Shown here: one piece after another, positions 31,854 to 42,869 of the stretch
How the letters are laid out: every line of letters starts with the position of its first letter
How positions within the stretch are numbered: the stretch's first letter is position 1
Origin: Smallanthus sonchifolius
Lineage: Eukaryota > Streptophyta > Magnoliopsida > Asterales > Asteraceae
DNA length: 64,000 nucleotides
Assembly (NCBI GenBank): GCA_023525975.1
Contig: CM042046.1
Location: 54,566,873-54,630,872, forward strand
Direction: 5' to 3'
Notes under the pieces: model-generated
What the model saw: only the letters and a program-made list of their open reading frames with translations
Database searches by the model: none
What the model was told of the DNA's origin: nothing
Translations under genes and position numbers: made by a program

Positions 31854-34137
31854 TGTCTCCTAAAATCACAGTAACTAGCAATGAGATTGAGAGGATTATG
31901 GTTGTCAAATGGATAATCTCGGCTAATATTAAGCATTAAAGTAAAAAAAACCTTAAAACTAGTGTCTGGGAAACTTAAACAGATGAAAGCGCAATTATAG
32001 GGTCTAGCCTAGAAATATCGCCCGGGCGCATAAGGCGAGTGCTTTTAATAACAATGCATTAACATTTAGTAGGGGTTGTTTTGTCTAGAATAGGTTGTTG
32101 AAAAGTAACACTTGTTAGACGGGTACTAGGGTTATTTTGTCTATGTTGGACAATAACACAGTTAGGTAACTTGAACCAAAATAACCATTTGTCTTTTAAT
32201 GACGACCCACCCTGATGCCCTGACATGTTACCCAAACCAAACCACTCCACGGTGTAGCCTAAATCGAGTCCACCAAACATCTGTGTGGATTTGTCGCGTT
32301 GAGCAAGCCGTAAGCCACTTTATGAACTTAGGCGTGTTTCCTAGAAAATTTAGCGTCTTTCATCTGATCCAAACCCTAGACTATAGACGATGATTATTCT
32401 TTGCTTTTCTATTACTAGATTCTAGTGTAATCTTGACTATACATCTCTAGTCCTTGATAGACGTTATCTCTTTCGGTGTCGTACATCCCTAGTCGATCTT
32501 TCACATCTAACCGTTAGGGTTCTTATCTCGTCATTCTATGAGAACTGTCTTATCAAGCTCGGAGTTGTCCACAGAAGAGTCCATTGTCATAAATTCATCT
32601 CCACATTAAGGTTGCCTACTATGTAATCTAGACGGTCAGTATCGATCGTCTCTCGACTGTTTGGATCATTGTGTGTACCTCTTAAACTATTCATTATACA
32701 TTCGTCCTTGAAGGACCATAACATGTTGTTCCCAAATGAATCATATCATCTCGTTCTCGAAGGAATCATATCGTCTCATTCCCGAAGGAACCATATCACC
32801 TCGTTCCTGAAGGATCCATATGAAGCATTATTCTATCATATTCAAATTGTCAGGCAAGTATTCATTCAGGTGGAACATTAGGTATATGATCCTTACCTCC
32901 ATGTTTACGTACATATAACTCTCTTCTGGTCTTTCTTTAAAGCATACTTGTCATGATCTTTACATTTCACATCGTCAGTTTATCGAACACCATTCTTCCT
33001 TCATATCATTGGATGGCCTTAGGGATTGGCATCCCCTCGTGACCTAACAATAGACATTCTTTAGCCTCTCGTGATCGTTAGCATCTTCCGTTCATGGTTC
33101 CTTTAGAATCACGTTCATAGGTTTCATTACGAGTAAATGACACGTGCGGTGACACTTGTACTTTCATTTCCTTACTAATTTCAGTGGGTCACTTAACGGA
33201 TTTCCAAGTCTAACAACCCTCACGACTATTGATTAGACTTAGCCATAGTTGAGCGTTCTCTGAGTCGTCTTGAATTTCTTTCGAGTACCTAAGCCTTACT
33301 TCACATTGTTGGTCAAGACTTGTCCTTCAAATTTATTCTAAACAAACAATCATTGGGTCGGATCTGGTTTGGTTTGGTTTAACCTACACTCCCTAATTAA
33401 CATCGTTGATTCCGTTGCTTGTTGTTGGTGGTATATCTATCTTCTCATTTAAGGAGATACTCATATGAGTTTATCTTGGATCGTCTCCTACATGGAGATG
33501 CCATTTTTGCATTCGTGCACTCATATATTCTTTAGAAATACAATTGTGCGGTTATTTCCTTCATACTCATGCATACTTCGACAGTAGACCGATTTTTATT
33601 CCATTATAGCGCGTTTGTGCTAAGCGTAGTCCACACTAGCTCCTTGGCATTCTTCATATGTATGCTCATCTGTTTAGGTAGAATCCGTAACTTGCTCTTG
33701 ACGTGTAACCCTCATCGGCCACTTTCTAGCTTGCGGCGAACGTACGTCGAGTTCTTCACATTCCACTCAGTCCGACTCGCAATTCCCAAGCTTTCACCCT
33801 TCTTTGCATGATCCCTTAGCTATTTGTTTCCGCTTGTCTTGCTATTCTCATGACTCTATTTGTAATGACTTCTTTAAAACCTTTGCCGGTTTTTCTTTTC
33901 ATAAAACATTTCATTCATTTTCAAAACCCTTTACTTTCAGTTCAAACCATTTCTTTATAAACATTCCGTTCATAAACCTTCCTTTCATAAAACTTTCTTT
34001 TCACAAACGTTTCTTGTTTCAAAAATCATTCCTTTAATAAACCGATCGTTCCAAATCATTTCACTTAGTAAAAATAGTTTCATAAGCATCATTTCATAAA
34101 CATCGTTTAGTATGCATGCACACCAGCCCAAAACATC
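31854..34137. other. Degenerate repeat-like DNA, no gene
   Basis: No sustained coding sequence on either strand. The style (repeated CATTTCATAAAC-like units at 33880-34100, short tandem repeats) resembles decayed LTR sequence, but no pair of termini was found. Confidence 0.35.
32701..32825. repeat. 25-bp tandem repeat, 5 degenerate units
   Basis: Units of the type TCGTTCTCGAAGGAATCATA plus five bases, starting at 32701, 32726, 32751, 32776 and 32801. Divergence between units is about 15-25% by eye. Confidence 0.8.
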
Positions 34138-34145
34138 ATTAAAAC
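34138..34145. other. 8-bp target duplication ATTAAAAC (left)
   Basis: Identical to 34952-34959; brackets the hAT-like element. Confidence 0.85.
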
Positions 34146-34951
34146 TAGGGGTGGCAATTTTGACCCATTCATAACAAAATGGGTTTATTTAAGCAAAAAT
34201 CAATTGAATATGGGTCAATTTTGGTTGACCTCAAATAACTCAACGGGTTAATTTGGGTCACCTTAAATTAGTCAACGGGTCAATTTGAGTCACCTTAAAT
34301 ATTCAATGGGTTAATTTGGTTCACCATAAATAAGTTAACATGTCAAAATTATCAAATATTATAAAAGTTTGTTAACTTAAAAATAATGCATATGGGTCTC
34401 CCAACGTTGTCACCCCCACCCCCTACACCCCACCCTACACCCCACATGTCGTCGCCCCGGCCCTACCGCCCCAACCCCACCCGTCAATGCCCCTATCCGC
34501 CACCGCCACCGCCACCAATCGCATTCACCGCAAACCACCCGCCACCGCCGCCACCCCGCCCACCGCGTCGCACTGCCCCCACCCGCCACACCTCACTACA
34601 CCCACCGCACCCCACCCACCGCTCCCCCCAAACCGACTCGCCACATTCCACCACGCCGCCACCCGCCCGATCGCCGACACCAGTGCCCCACCCACCCCGG
34701 CCCCACGCCGCCACGTCCCCACCCCCAACCCCACCCCACCCCGCGCATCCACCCCCACCCCACCCCGCCCCCTCCCACCGTATTGGTCGAACCGGTTTTG
34801 ACTCGAACTAAATTGAAAGTTTTAAAAAAAAACGACCCGTTTTGACCGGACTAATTTTTCTCAAACTCGTTTTGACCCGAAGTCATTTTGCTCCTAACCC
34901 GTATTGACCCGAACCAGTTATGACCCGAACCCGCCTAGTTTGTCAGGCCTA
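34146..34951. mobile_element. hAT-like non-autonomous element, 806 bp
   Basis: Ends TAGGGGTGGCAA and, on the other strand, TAGGCCTGACAA: 12-bp inverted repeats with three mismatches. It is flanked by the 8-bp duplication ATTAAAAC, the size typical of hAT transposons. Subterminal regions carry many ACCCGTTTTGAC / GGGTCAA motifs on both sides, as expected for transposase-binding repeats. No transposase is encoded, so mobilisation would need a partner in trans. Confidence 0.85.
34398..34790 (+). repeat. C-rich low-complexity core of the hAT-like element
   Basis: About 390 bases made mainly of CCACC, CCGCC and CCCCA motifs with almost no G. It is open in several frames (Pro/His/Thr-rich on plus, Gly-rich on minus), which is a consequence of composition; I do not call a gene. 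The G-rich strand could form quadruplexes. Confidence 0.8.
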
Positions 34952-36166
34952 ATTAAAACATTTAAAAGAGGGCTATAGAACGCACCTTAGCCTCTCAGCT
35001 ACAGATTGTCATTCTATCGGTTAACATGCGTATCCTTGGATCATCTCATCTGCTAATAACACTTATTAAATCACTTATCTACCGCGCGTAACTACCCGTT
35101 ATTAACGCGTGACTGATTCCTATCGAAACCTCACCTCTTAAAACCTCACCTATCAAAATCATACCCAAAACCGTATTGCGGACGTCTAAGTTGTAAAAAA
35201 TATATTTCTCTAGTTCTAATAAAAATCGGACAAAGTCCCGTTTGTTTTTTGTCTAAACCCGACAATTCAATTGTCCAATTCCAACATCAAATGATAACCA
35301 ATAATCCATAATTCATCGAGCTCTATCTTCTAGCATCAAAGCCATAATTCAATACGTTTATACAATAATATTTATATAAAAAGGTTACATAAATATAACC
35401 TATTTTAATGTGTCCGAAAAACGTTCTCAAAAGACGCCCCGATAATTTTCCCGAGTCCCTTGTCACTAACCAACACTAGATAAATAAGTTTTATGAGTTA
35501 TACCTTCGCGTACCATCCCCGTCGGTCGGCGGAAAAGCGGGAACAGCCAACATGAAAACTTGCCGGAAAACACATAAAACCATAGTTCAGGTTGTTGATA
35601 TTCATCGTTGAACTGAAATAGAAAAACGGGTTCTTACCGTATGTCACCGGAATGATGAGCTTGTCTTCGGAATTGTGCCATAAGTCGGATCTGGAACGGG
35701 TCGGTCACCGGAGATGAACACGCCCCGTCCATTCTTCTCTCTGTTGATGTCGCGATGAGTACACCATTACCATCCTCACGTCATAAAAGTACCACCATCG
35801 TTATCCTCATACGAACCACCATCATTTCCACCGTGAGGCCCGCACAGACACCACCACTACCGTCGTGACCGTTTGCATATGATCTCTCTGCTATAACCGT
35901 GGGTCCGTGAGCCATCCTCACGTTTTGCCCAGCCGGCGAAGGAAGGAAAACAAAATAGAATGTTGGCGGCTGAATAGGAGAAATGGCATTTTAAGTTTAA
36001 AGAAAATTTCACTTTGCTCCCCTCCACTTTATAGAAATTACATTTCCAGCTCTTTAATTCGACTAGTACCTTTATTATTGTGCCATGCTCTCGTTCCTTG
36101 ACAACCTTAGTCCTAAACGAGTTCCCATGTTTTAAGTAAAAGAGATTTTATTTTTTTTTAGATCTT
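34952..36166 (-). repeat. Possible decayed LTR, minus strand
   Basis: Minus-strand reading from 36166 starts TGTAAGATCTAAAAAAAAA, like a gypsy LTR start, and runs leftward through LTR-like DNA that the hAT-like element interrupts. The opposite end was not located, so the call is tentative. No gene was found; the short open stretch at 35907-36101 has no support. Confidence 0.3.
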
Positions 36167-36329
36167 ACAGACCGGTTGTGAACAATTATTATTGGATAAA
36201 TGGTAAAAGATCACATATACATGAATGAAGTTAATTATACAAATGCATATTTTTTCTTTTGATGAAGGGAGTATAAGAAGAGTTGATCACTAATATAAAT
36301 CAATAAAGACTGTTTAAGAATCAAACTAC

Positions 36330-36539
36330 CTGTGCTCTAGCTTGTGACAATGACAGGAAAGCAACTAAAGCAGCTTCATGTTCTGCATCTTTTAAGGTTA
36401 AGCTAAAATCGGGTCCCACATAAGTATTTCCATCAATAGTCATTTTTCCTTTGAAGAGGCGAGAATGCCGTATACGTAGGGAGATGAATTTTCTCTTTTA
36501 AGCATAAATTTGTAGCCTGCTTTTGTAGAGATGAGTCAT
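36330..36539 (-). pseudogene. Relic exon of a plant double-stranded-RNA-binding protein
   Basis: The minus strand reads MTHLYKSRLQIYA, a TAA codon, KRKFISLRIRHSRLFKG, then KMTIDGNTYVGPDFSLTLKD and AEHEAALVAFLSLSQARAQ, ending at CAG|GTAGTT, a plausible splice donor. This fits the first dsRBD of plant DRB proteins (family pattern YKxxLQEYAQK, a central TxxGxxYxSPxF strand, TLKxAEHxAAxxAL helix). One CAA-to-TAA stop follows residue 13 and the loop after FISL looks shortened. DRB proteins partner Dicer-like enzymes in small-RNA production. No further exons are recognisable leftward, so this is a truncated fragment, not a working gene. Confidence 0.75.
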
Positions 36540-37693
36540 TTCTAGTCAAACTTTGTGTACACAAGGCGGAGAAGTTGACGGAGCTCCTTGTGGAAGAAAA
36601 CTCTTAAGAATTACGTTGTTTTGTGAATATAATATAATAATGATGAGATGAAACGTATAGTGAATTATTTAATAATGGTCAGATGAAACGTATAGTGAAT
36701 TAGTGAAAAAATAATTTAATAATGGTGAGATGAAGCGTATAGCCGCCAGGCTAAACAGACTTAACCGATAGAATAAATATTAATAGTTGGCTATGTAAAT
36801 GTACATAGCCGTCAGGATAAACGTACTTTGTACCCAATGTATTACTTTTGCCTTTTATACATATATATCATTATTAAGCTTTTGCTAGGTATTGATATGT
36901 CTACAATAGAAATCATTACATGTCCAATCATAGCTAGGTGTCATAATAAATTTGATTGTATAACTATAAAAATTTTCATATCTTTTAAGAATAACTTTTG
37001 CTAAATGAGGAATAACTTTTATGGCTAAAAGAAAGCTCTGCTCAGATAGGATGGAGTCAAAGACTATGGTTATTTCATTATCTCTTGATAGATTCTTATT
37101 CCTCTTGTTTTTCAGTTCAAAGCTTTTTTGGATGAAAAGTTTTTCAATTCATGTTTAGTGATCAAGATTTTTAAGTTGTGTGAGAGAGAGAGAGATAGAG
37201 AAGAACCTAGATATACAAATTGATCTCGACTTGTGTGATTCGTGGTTTTTATAAGAAAATTGTGTTGCGGTCGCTAATATCAAGGGTAAATCAACATTTT
37301 TACTATATCTATAAAATGAAATAAAAATGAAGCATATTAACCAAGTAATTGCGTAAAATTGAAACAACAAGTGAAATTTGAGTGACTTTAATGAAACAAA
37401 AAAAACGTTTGAATGACTAGAATAGAATAATGAGAAACTTGGTTACTATTATATGAATTTTTCATAAAAAGTAACTCATATTGTAATAAAAAAGATCAAA
37501 CCAAATTCAAAAACACACAAATATTAGCCCTAATTGGATAATAATTCCATTAGCAACAAAAAAAAGACTTAATTGGCAACAATCAATAAATCACTGTAGC
37601 TCATGAATTTAATTTGATCCAATAAATGGCATGGCATCAACTCTATCTATCAAATCTTAACACAAATCTTTACATCCCCGTAACTGTATTCAA
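36540..37693. other. AT-rich DNA without a gene
   Basis: A degenerate tandem of AATAATGGTGAGATGAAACG type lies at about 36640-36745 (3 units). Near 37345-37460 a stretch resembles the terminal inverted repeat of the element at 53908-54922 (GTGACTTTAATGAAAC, then CTTGGTTACTATT), probably a relic end of that family. Confidence 0.5.
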
Positions 37694-37860
37694 CTAGTTT
37701 TATACCCGTCCCAGTCCGGATCTTTTAAATTAATAAAATGAAAACTTAACCAAAATTTCTCTCAAAAAAGTTACTAAGTGACCGGAGATTAACAAACGTA
37801 ACACAACTATTTAATTCAAATTAACAAACCTAACCGCGATCTACTCTTAAATAGTTTGGG
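37694..37860 (-). mobile_element. Helitron-like 3' terminus (minus strand)
   Basis: The minus strand ends GGGTATAAAACTAG followed by T, with a degenerate GC-rich hairpin just inside, matching the CTRR end rule and A/T target of Helitrons. A related terminus lies at 63687. The other end of the element was not found, so its extent to the right is unknown. Confidence 0.5.
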
Positions 37861-38280
37861 CTTCTGCAAACTCATAATCGGCCTCGAGTATTACCTTATT
37901 CATGTTCATGAGTATTGTAACTGTATCATCAACATTTACCTTACCCTTAGACGTAGACTGAAGCTACATAATTAGGTTTCGTATCGAAGGAATTTTGTAT
38001 TTTTTTAAGCATTTGTTTTTTTATTAAATTATCTACTATGTTTATTTTCTAACTTCGTATTAATTTGATTTTTTAGGTTGGTCTTTGTTTAGTTGTTAAT
38101 TTTTGATGACTTAAAATTGTTAATAAAATGAATTGATAGGATGAAATAAAATGAACGGATGAAGGGTTGTTTGTGGGCAACTTGGAAAGTTTATGGTTTC
38201 ATATGGAAAATAGTTGGTTTAGTGTTGGACATCGTGTAATGCGTATTGTATACGCCTCATTTCTTCATTTGATTACATAG

Positions 38281-38520
38281 TCTCTCTCTTAGCTTTCTTC
38301 CCCAAAAAACTAGGGTTTCTACCGATTTTGTGTACGGCATGCCTCGATCGTCGATGTAGTTTCTTAGATCGGCTTTCGTTCCAGCGGAAAGCCTCCTCGG
38401 AGTTGCTCCGAAAGGTTAATTATAGTGATTGAAGAATGATTGTTGTGTTGTGTTATGCATGTTTCAAATTTAACTTTCTTCTTTCATTTTTTTGAACAGG
38501 GAAGAGTGCGATAGACCGAT
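38281..38520 (+). other. Gene-leader-like segment
   Basis: Contains CTAGGGTTTCT, common in plant 5' leaders, and a possible intron from AAAGGTTAATTAT to TTTTTTGAACAG. No coding sequence follows that I can recognise. Confidence 0.25.
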
Positions 38521-38840
38521 AAAGATTATCACTTTGTGAGTTGAAGATTATTCAACAGGCGACCTTTTACATTTCCCCTTTCAAACCGTTGTTATGTGTA
38601 CATTGATTGGATGAACTTCTTATCTTTTATGAGGGTATCCGGTATACCCGGTAATCTCACACCAAGAACCAACGTGGCCATACGGTCACGCCGTGAAGTC
38701 GATGGCACCCTCGCGTGAGATTAACGCTTCGGAAAAGTGACGGGGTATTATTCAAAAAGTAGCAGTTATGATCTCCAAAATATTACCGTTTAACGGTAAT
38801 ATTCCCAAAATAAAATTTTTTTTACCCCTTTAATTTACAT

Positions 38841-38995
38841 TATAAATACCACAACTTTTAACCTTGAAAATCACTCTTAAAACACACAAACAAATACAAA
38901 CTTGCATCCAAAATAAATACCGACCAACAACCAGCCTTCTTCCAACAATTCGTCCAATACCAAAAGGAAATTGAGGATGCGCTCGAGTTGAGCGA
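38841..38995 (+). promoter_or_regulatory. TATA box with leader and short open tail
   Basis: TATAAATA at 38841-38848 is followed at the right distance by a C/A-rich leader, then an ATG-less open stretch ending DQQPAFFQQFVQYQKEIED and a TAG. It looks like the promoter and 5' end of a transposon or host gene whose body is missing. Family unknown. Confidence 0.3.
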
Positions 38996-38999
38996 TTAG

Positions 39000-40480
39000 T
39001 TGTTTTTTTAGTTTTTAAGTTTTTTTTAGTTTTAAGTTTTTTTTAAGTTTGTAATTTTTTCAGATCTAAGGTTGGATTTCTTAATTTTTTTACTCATTTA
39101 CAAACAAAAGGGGTTTAGAATTTTATTCGTTGTAACACAGAGTTTGTGATTTTTAAAAAGTTGATTTTGGACCTTCATTCAATGCACCAAAGCTAATAAT
39201 GATGATCCAACAAAGGTATTTGGAATTACAACAAACAATAGTCTGGTCATATTTGTACAAATACCTTCTTTTATTTGTTATTGTATACATAATACACATG
39301 AAGAATAATTTATTTACTTATGATGTCCCATCTAGAGAATTTGCCGACAATTTTTCAAGAAGGGTTCCTGAACACTTATATATGAAGATGAATATCATTA
39401 AACTCAGTGTTAGTCCTATACTTCCCTTTGGCTGCTTAGAGAAATGAAAGTCTTCTGTCACAAATTTAATTTTCAGTCACACGAATATACAACTGTTATG
39501 CATTTCTGTTGATCGGGTTAGGTGGACTGGCACTATAAACAACTTACCTCTTCACTGAAATGAGGGCCATATGAAATTATCTCAACATTTTCACCATCAT
39601 CCTGAAATTTTTAAAACTTAGAAAAATTAGAAAATAAACAAATCCATGTATACATCTTTATGCTGTTAGTCGGTTTTTAAAAATTAAAACACACCTTATG
39701 TTGTTCATATTTTTGGTTTAACTTTTGATCTTGAATGTCGCTGACTAACTGTTACCCGTCTGTTGTTACACATCTGAAACGAAATAGAAGAAAAAATAAG
39801 GCCCCTAATAGCAAAAGTTAGAACTCTATTATAACAGATATCATATGAAGTACATGTTACCTTGATTGTGTAGTCAGCTGTTTGCAGTAGTAAGGATTAT
39901 AAAGTCGACCATGCTCAGTGCTCACTGATGTCTATGGTGTCATCTTCCTCCTATAACATAAACGACAAACAACTATTAATTTGCCATGTTCACTCTAAAT
40001 TAGTTACCCTTAACCTTTGGTGCATGATTAGCTGGAAAGTTCTTCTGCTCCACAAACATACAAAGTTTGAAATTTTATCAGTAATTTGTGTTATAACTGA
40101 GTTTTTGTCAATCTAATAGAGTTTTGTTGAAAAGTAATACATAGAAGAATGTACCTGCATGGGCTCAAAAGGTTGTGTGTACATGATTTTTTCGAGCAGA
40201 TATGTTTTCTCTATCACCCCCGACATTTTTCAAACTGAAGAAATTTTATGAAATCTAGTCTGTTTAGAAAACTCATTTCTCATCTTATTTATAATCATTT
40301 TACAGTACACGATCACACCCCCATCCCTGAACTTTCGGAGCAGGTATGTTTTCTCTCCCACTAACTTTTCAACTTCACAAAATTTTTGTGTTAACCGTTT
40401 TTGTGTTTTGAAATGCTGTGATAACTGCATAATAAGTGTCACCAAAAACGGATATAATATGTACCTTGAAAAAGTTTATA
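39000..40480. other. No recognisable gene
   Basis: AT-rich DNA with short unsupported open stretches only. The style around 39700-40450 (alternating short coding-like pieces and TGTACCT boundaries) could be eroded exons on the minus strand, but no domain is recognisable. Confidence 0.4.
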
Positions 40481-40489
40481 TAATTTTTT

Positions 40490-41215
40490 TTAAAATATTT
40501 TATTTTATAAACAAAAGATTTAAATTAAGTACATTCTTTTGTCTTTTATTTTTATAATTTTTTGTTATGTAGCAAAAATTGCTTTACTAATAAATTTTTA
40601 TGTTTAACTTATATTTTAAATATTTTAATACGTAAACAAATTTAAAAAATTGGGTATTTAAACGAAGGATTTAAATTAAATACATTTTTTGTCTTTTATT
40701 TTTTTAATGTTTATGTTGTATTGCAAAATTTGCTTTACTAATTAGTGTTTATGTTTAAATTAATTTTTAAATATTTTAACGTGTAAACAAATTTTAAAAA
40801 TTGGATATATATTTTCTGACTTTTTTTTTCTTTTTTTGTATAATAATTTTTTTCTTCTTATCGAAACAAACATCTTACAATTTTAATATTCGTTAAATTG
40901 GCTTATTTATCAGTAATATTCTAGGTAAATTTGGCGAAGTTTTTTTTAATATGTTTAATGGAGCAGCCGATATAGTAGGAGGAAATACAAACTGGTTAGC
41001 TAAAAATCTGGAGATAATGGGACAACCTGAACTGCTTGTTAATATAAACAAAAAGATTTAAATTAAATATATTTTTTGTCTTTTTTATTTTTTAATTATA
41101 TGTTATGTAGCAAAAATTGCATTACTATAATTGTTTATGTTTAACTTACTTTTAAAATATTTTATATTTTTATACGTAAACTAATTAAAAAACTGGGTAT
41201 ATATTTTATGACTTT
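40490..41215. repeat. Triplicated ~170-bp AT-rich repeat
   Basis: Three related copies at about 40490-40665, 40665-40815 and 41045-41215. Shared landmarks in order are AAGATTTAAATTAA, TTTTTGTCTTTT, AGCAAAAATTGC, TTTATGTTTAACTTA and AATTGGGTATATATTTT. The first two are in tandem; the third follows a 230-bp unrelated stretch. Confidence 0.7.
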
Positions 41216-41717
41216 TATTCTTTATATCATATAATATTTTTTTCTGCTTATCAGTAAAAAAACCTTGCAATTTTTTTATTGCTTTCGTATATGATATTTA
41301 TTTCTTTCAAATGTGATATTCATGTTCTTTTTTATGATAATGTTTAGATTTTATCACATTCTGTTGAAGCTTCTTATCAATCAGAAGCTGCTGGGCACGA
41401 ATCGATTAAGGTATTATTAGTATTCGTTAAAATTTGTTTCTTTAATATGCTAATTACATAATATCGGAAATTTTATGTAATATGTTTAATATAATATCCG
41501 GTTTTGTAGGTTGCAATGAGTCGTGGGCCAAAGCTTTTACCTAAAAACATGCGGATCATGCTGAAAACTGTCCTATTTGTGCGCTACCTGACTAACAGTT
41601 ACCAATCTGTGTTTGTGAGATCTGTCCTGAAAAATAGGAAAATTTAAATAAAGTCTCCTGATTTTTTGTGATCTTGATGTGATGCTTAATTGAAATCGTG
41701 TTTTGTTAGTCTAATTT

Positions 41718-41755
41718 TTTTTTTTTTTTGGATAAAGGGCAATGCCCGGAAAAAG
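41718..41755 (-). mobile_element. Minute poly(T)-headed insertion with long target duplication
   Basis: A T-run followed by GGATAAAGGGCAATGCCCGG and AAAAAG, flanked by 16-bp direct repeats TTTGTTAGTCTAATTT (41702-41717) and TTTGTTAATCTAATTT (41756-41771), one mismatch. The structure fits a severely 5'-truncated LINE or SINE insertion on the minus strand. The insert holds the hairpin GGGCAATGCCC. Confidence 0.5.
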
Positions 41756-42309
41756 TTTGTTAATCTAATTTACATTTAACTGTCCTTGGTAATCGGAAAA
41801 AAACCAATTAATACGGTCTAGATTAAATCTAAATCAGATCTAACTGTGGAGATTAATAATGACAAATGTTACAGAGTCGTTACACTCCAAATCATAAAAT
41901 TTCAAAACCAATTAGAAGAATAAGAAATGTGAGAGAGTCGAATCGAAGAAACGAAACGTTCGAACAAAGCTTTACTGAATCGAATATACAGGCCACCAAC
42001 AATATAGTCCTTAATTAGTTAATATGACTTTAAAACATAACAATATACATTAATCCAGTAGTTAGTTTGCATAATATTTCTTTTAAACTAGTTAGATCAT
42101 CCTCTTGAAATGTCAACAGACTTCTGATCCAAATAATACCAAAACATTTATCTCAAACTTGCAATCAAAACAACATCAAATAAGCACAAAGATTATTACA
42201 ACAAAACAACCGGAAGAGAGTACGATCACTCGTGGGCATGAGTAGAATTAATCTCCGGTTTGAAATGAAATTGATGATTAAATATTGAAATCTAGTGAAC
42301 CTTGTGCTC

Positions 42310-42364
42310 ATGAACAGTCTACATGTCCCGCCCCGACGTTTCCGCCGTCGGTTGGGGTGTGACA
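42310..42364 (+). repeat. Fragment of the family A LTR 3' end
   Basis: 55 bases, from ATGAACAGTCTACATGTC to GGTTGGGGTGTGACA, match the reverse complement of 6928-6982 with few differences. Only this terminal piece is present; no primer-binding site follows, so it is an isolated remnant. Confidence 0.8.
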
Positions 42365-42504
42365 GCTCGAGAGTCGGTGGTTGGGTTTAATCAGACAGAA
42401 ATACCGATTGTTACAGTTAACATGTTATGAAAATCTGTGCAGTGTATAATGAAAGTATAGTTGCAAGTTTCTGATTATGATTCCATGCATAATTATTTTT
42501 CGGG

Positions 42505-42860
42505 ACGAAAAAGGTCAAGTGTGGGGATGTGATGTAAGGTCAAATATCTCGTGTTTAAGAGTCTAGTTCGTACAGTTTTATGGGTATTACTTTGTATATC
42601 GAGTCGGTTTTACGTTGGTATTTGTATTTGTGTCTATTACAGGTGATTGGATGCTAAGTACGCGTTTCGGGAAGCATTTGGGATGAAGTAGAAGGATTAA
42701 AGGTGAAACTATGCAAAAGAGGGAGCCTAAATAGGAAGTTCTATAGTGCAAAACTTGACACCGCCATCAATGATATAACTTACTTCGAGACGCAGACTCA
42801 CTATAGTCTACGATACCAAAAAAATATCCGAATTTGAATATAACTCCATTTTCAAACGTG
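42505..42860 (+). repeat. Tat/Athila-like internal end and LTR start, truncated
   Basis: TTCGGGACGAAAAAGG and then AGTGTGGGGATG resemble the purine tract region of Tat/Athila gypsy elements; TGATGTAAGGTCAAA would open the LTR. The sequence ends where the non-LTR element begins. Lineage from memory, not verified. Confidence 0.35.
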
Positions 42861-42869
42861 GACAAAAAA

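Noticed and set aside
34386..34811. 141-codon Pro/His-rich open frame
   Set aside because: Produced by C-rich low complexity inside a hAT-like element; open in several frames on both strands.
42310..42364. Full family A element at 42.3 kb
   Set aside because: Only the last ~55 bases of the LTR match; no primer-binding site or internal region follows.
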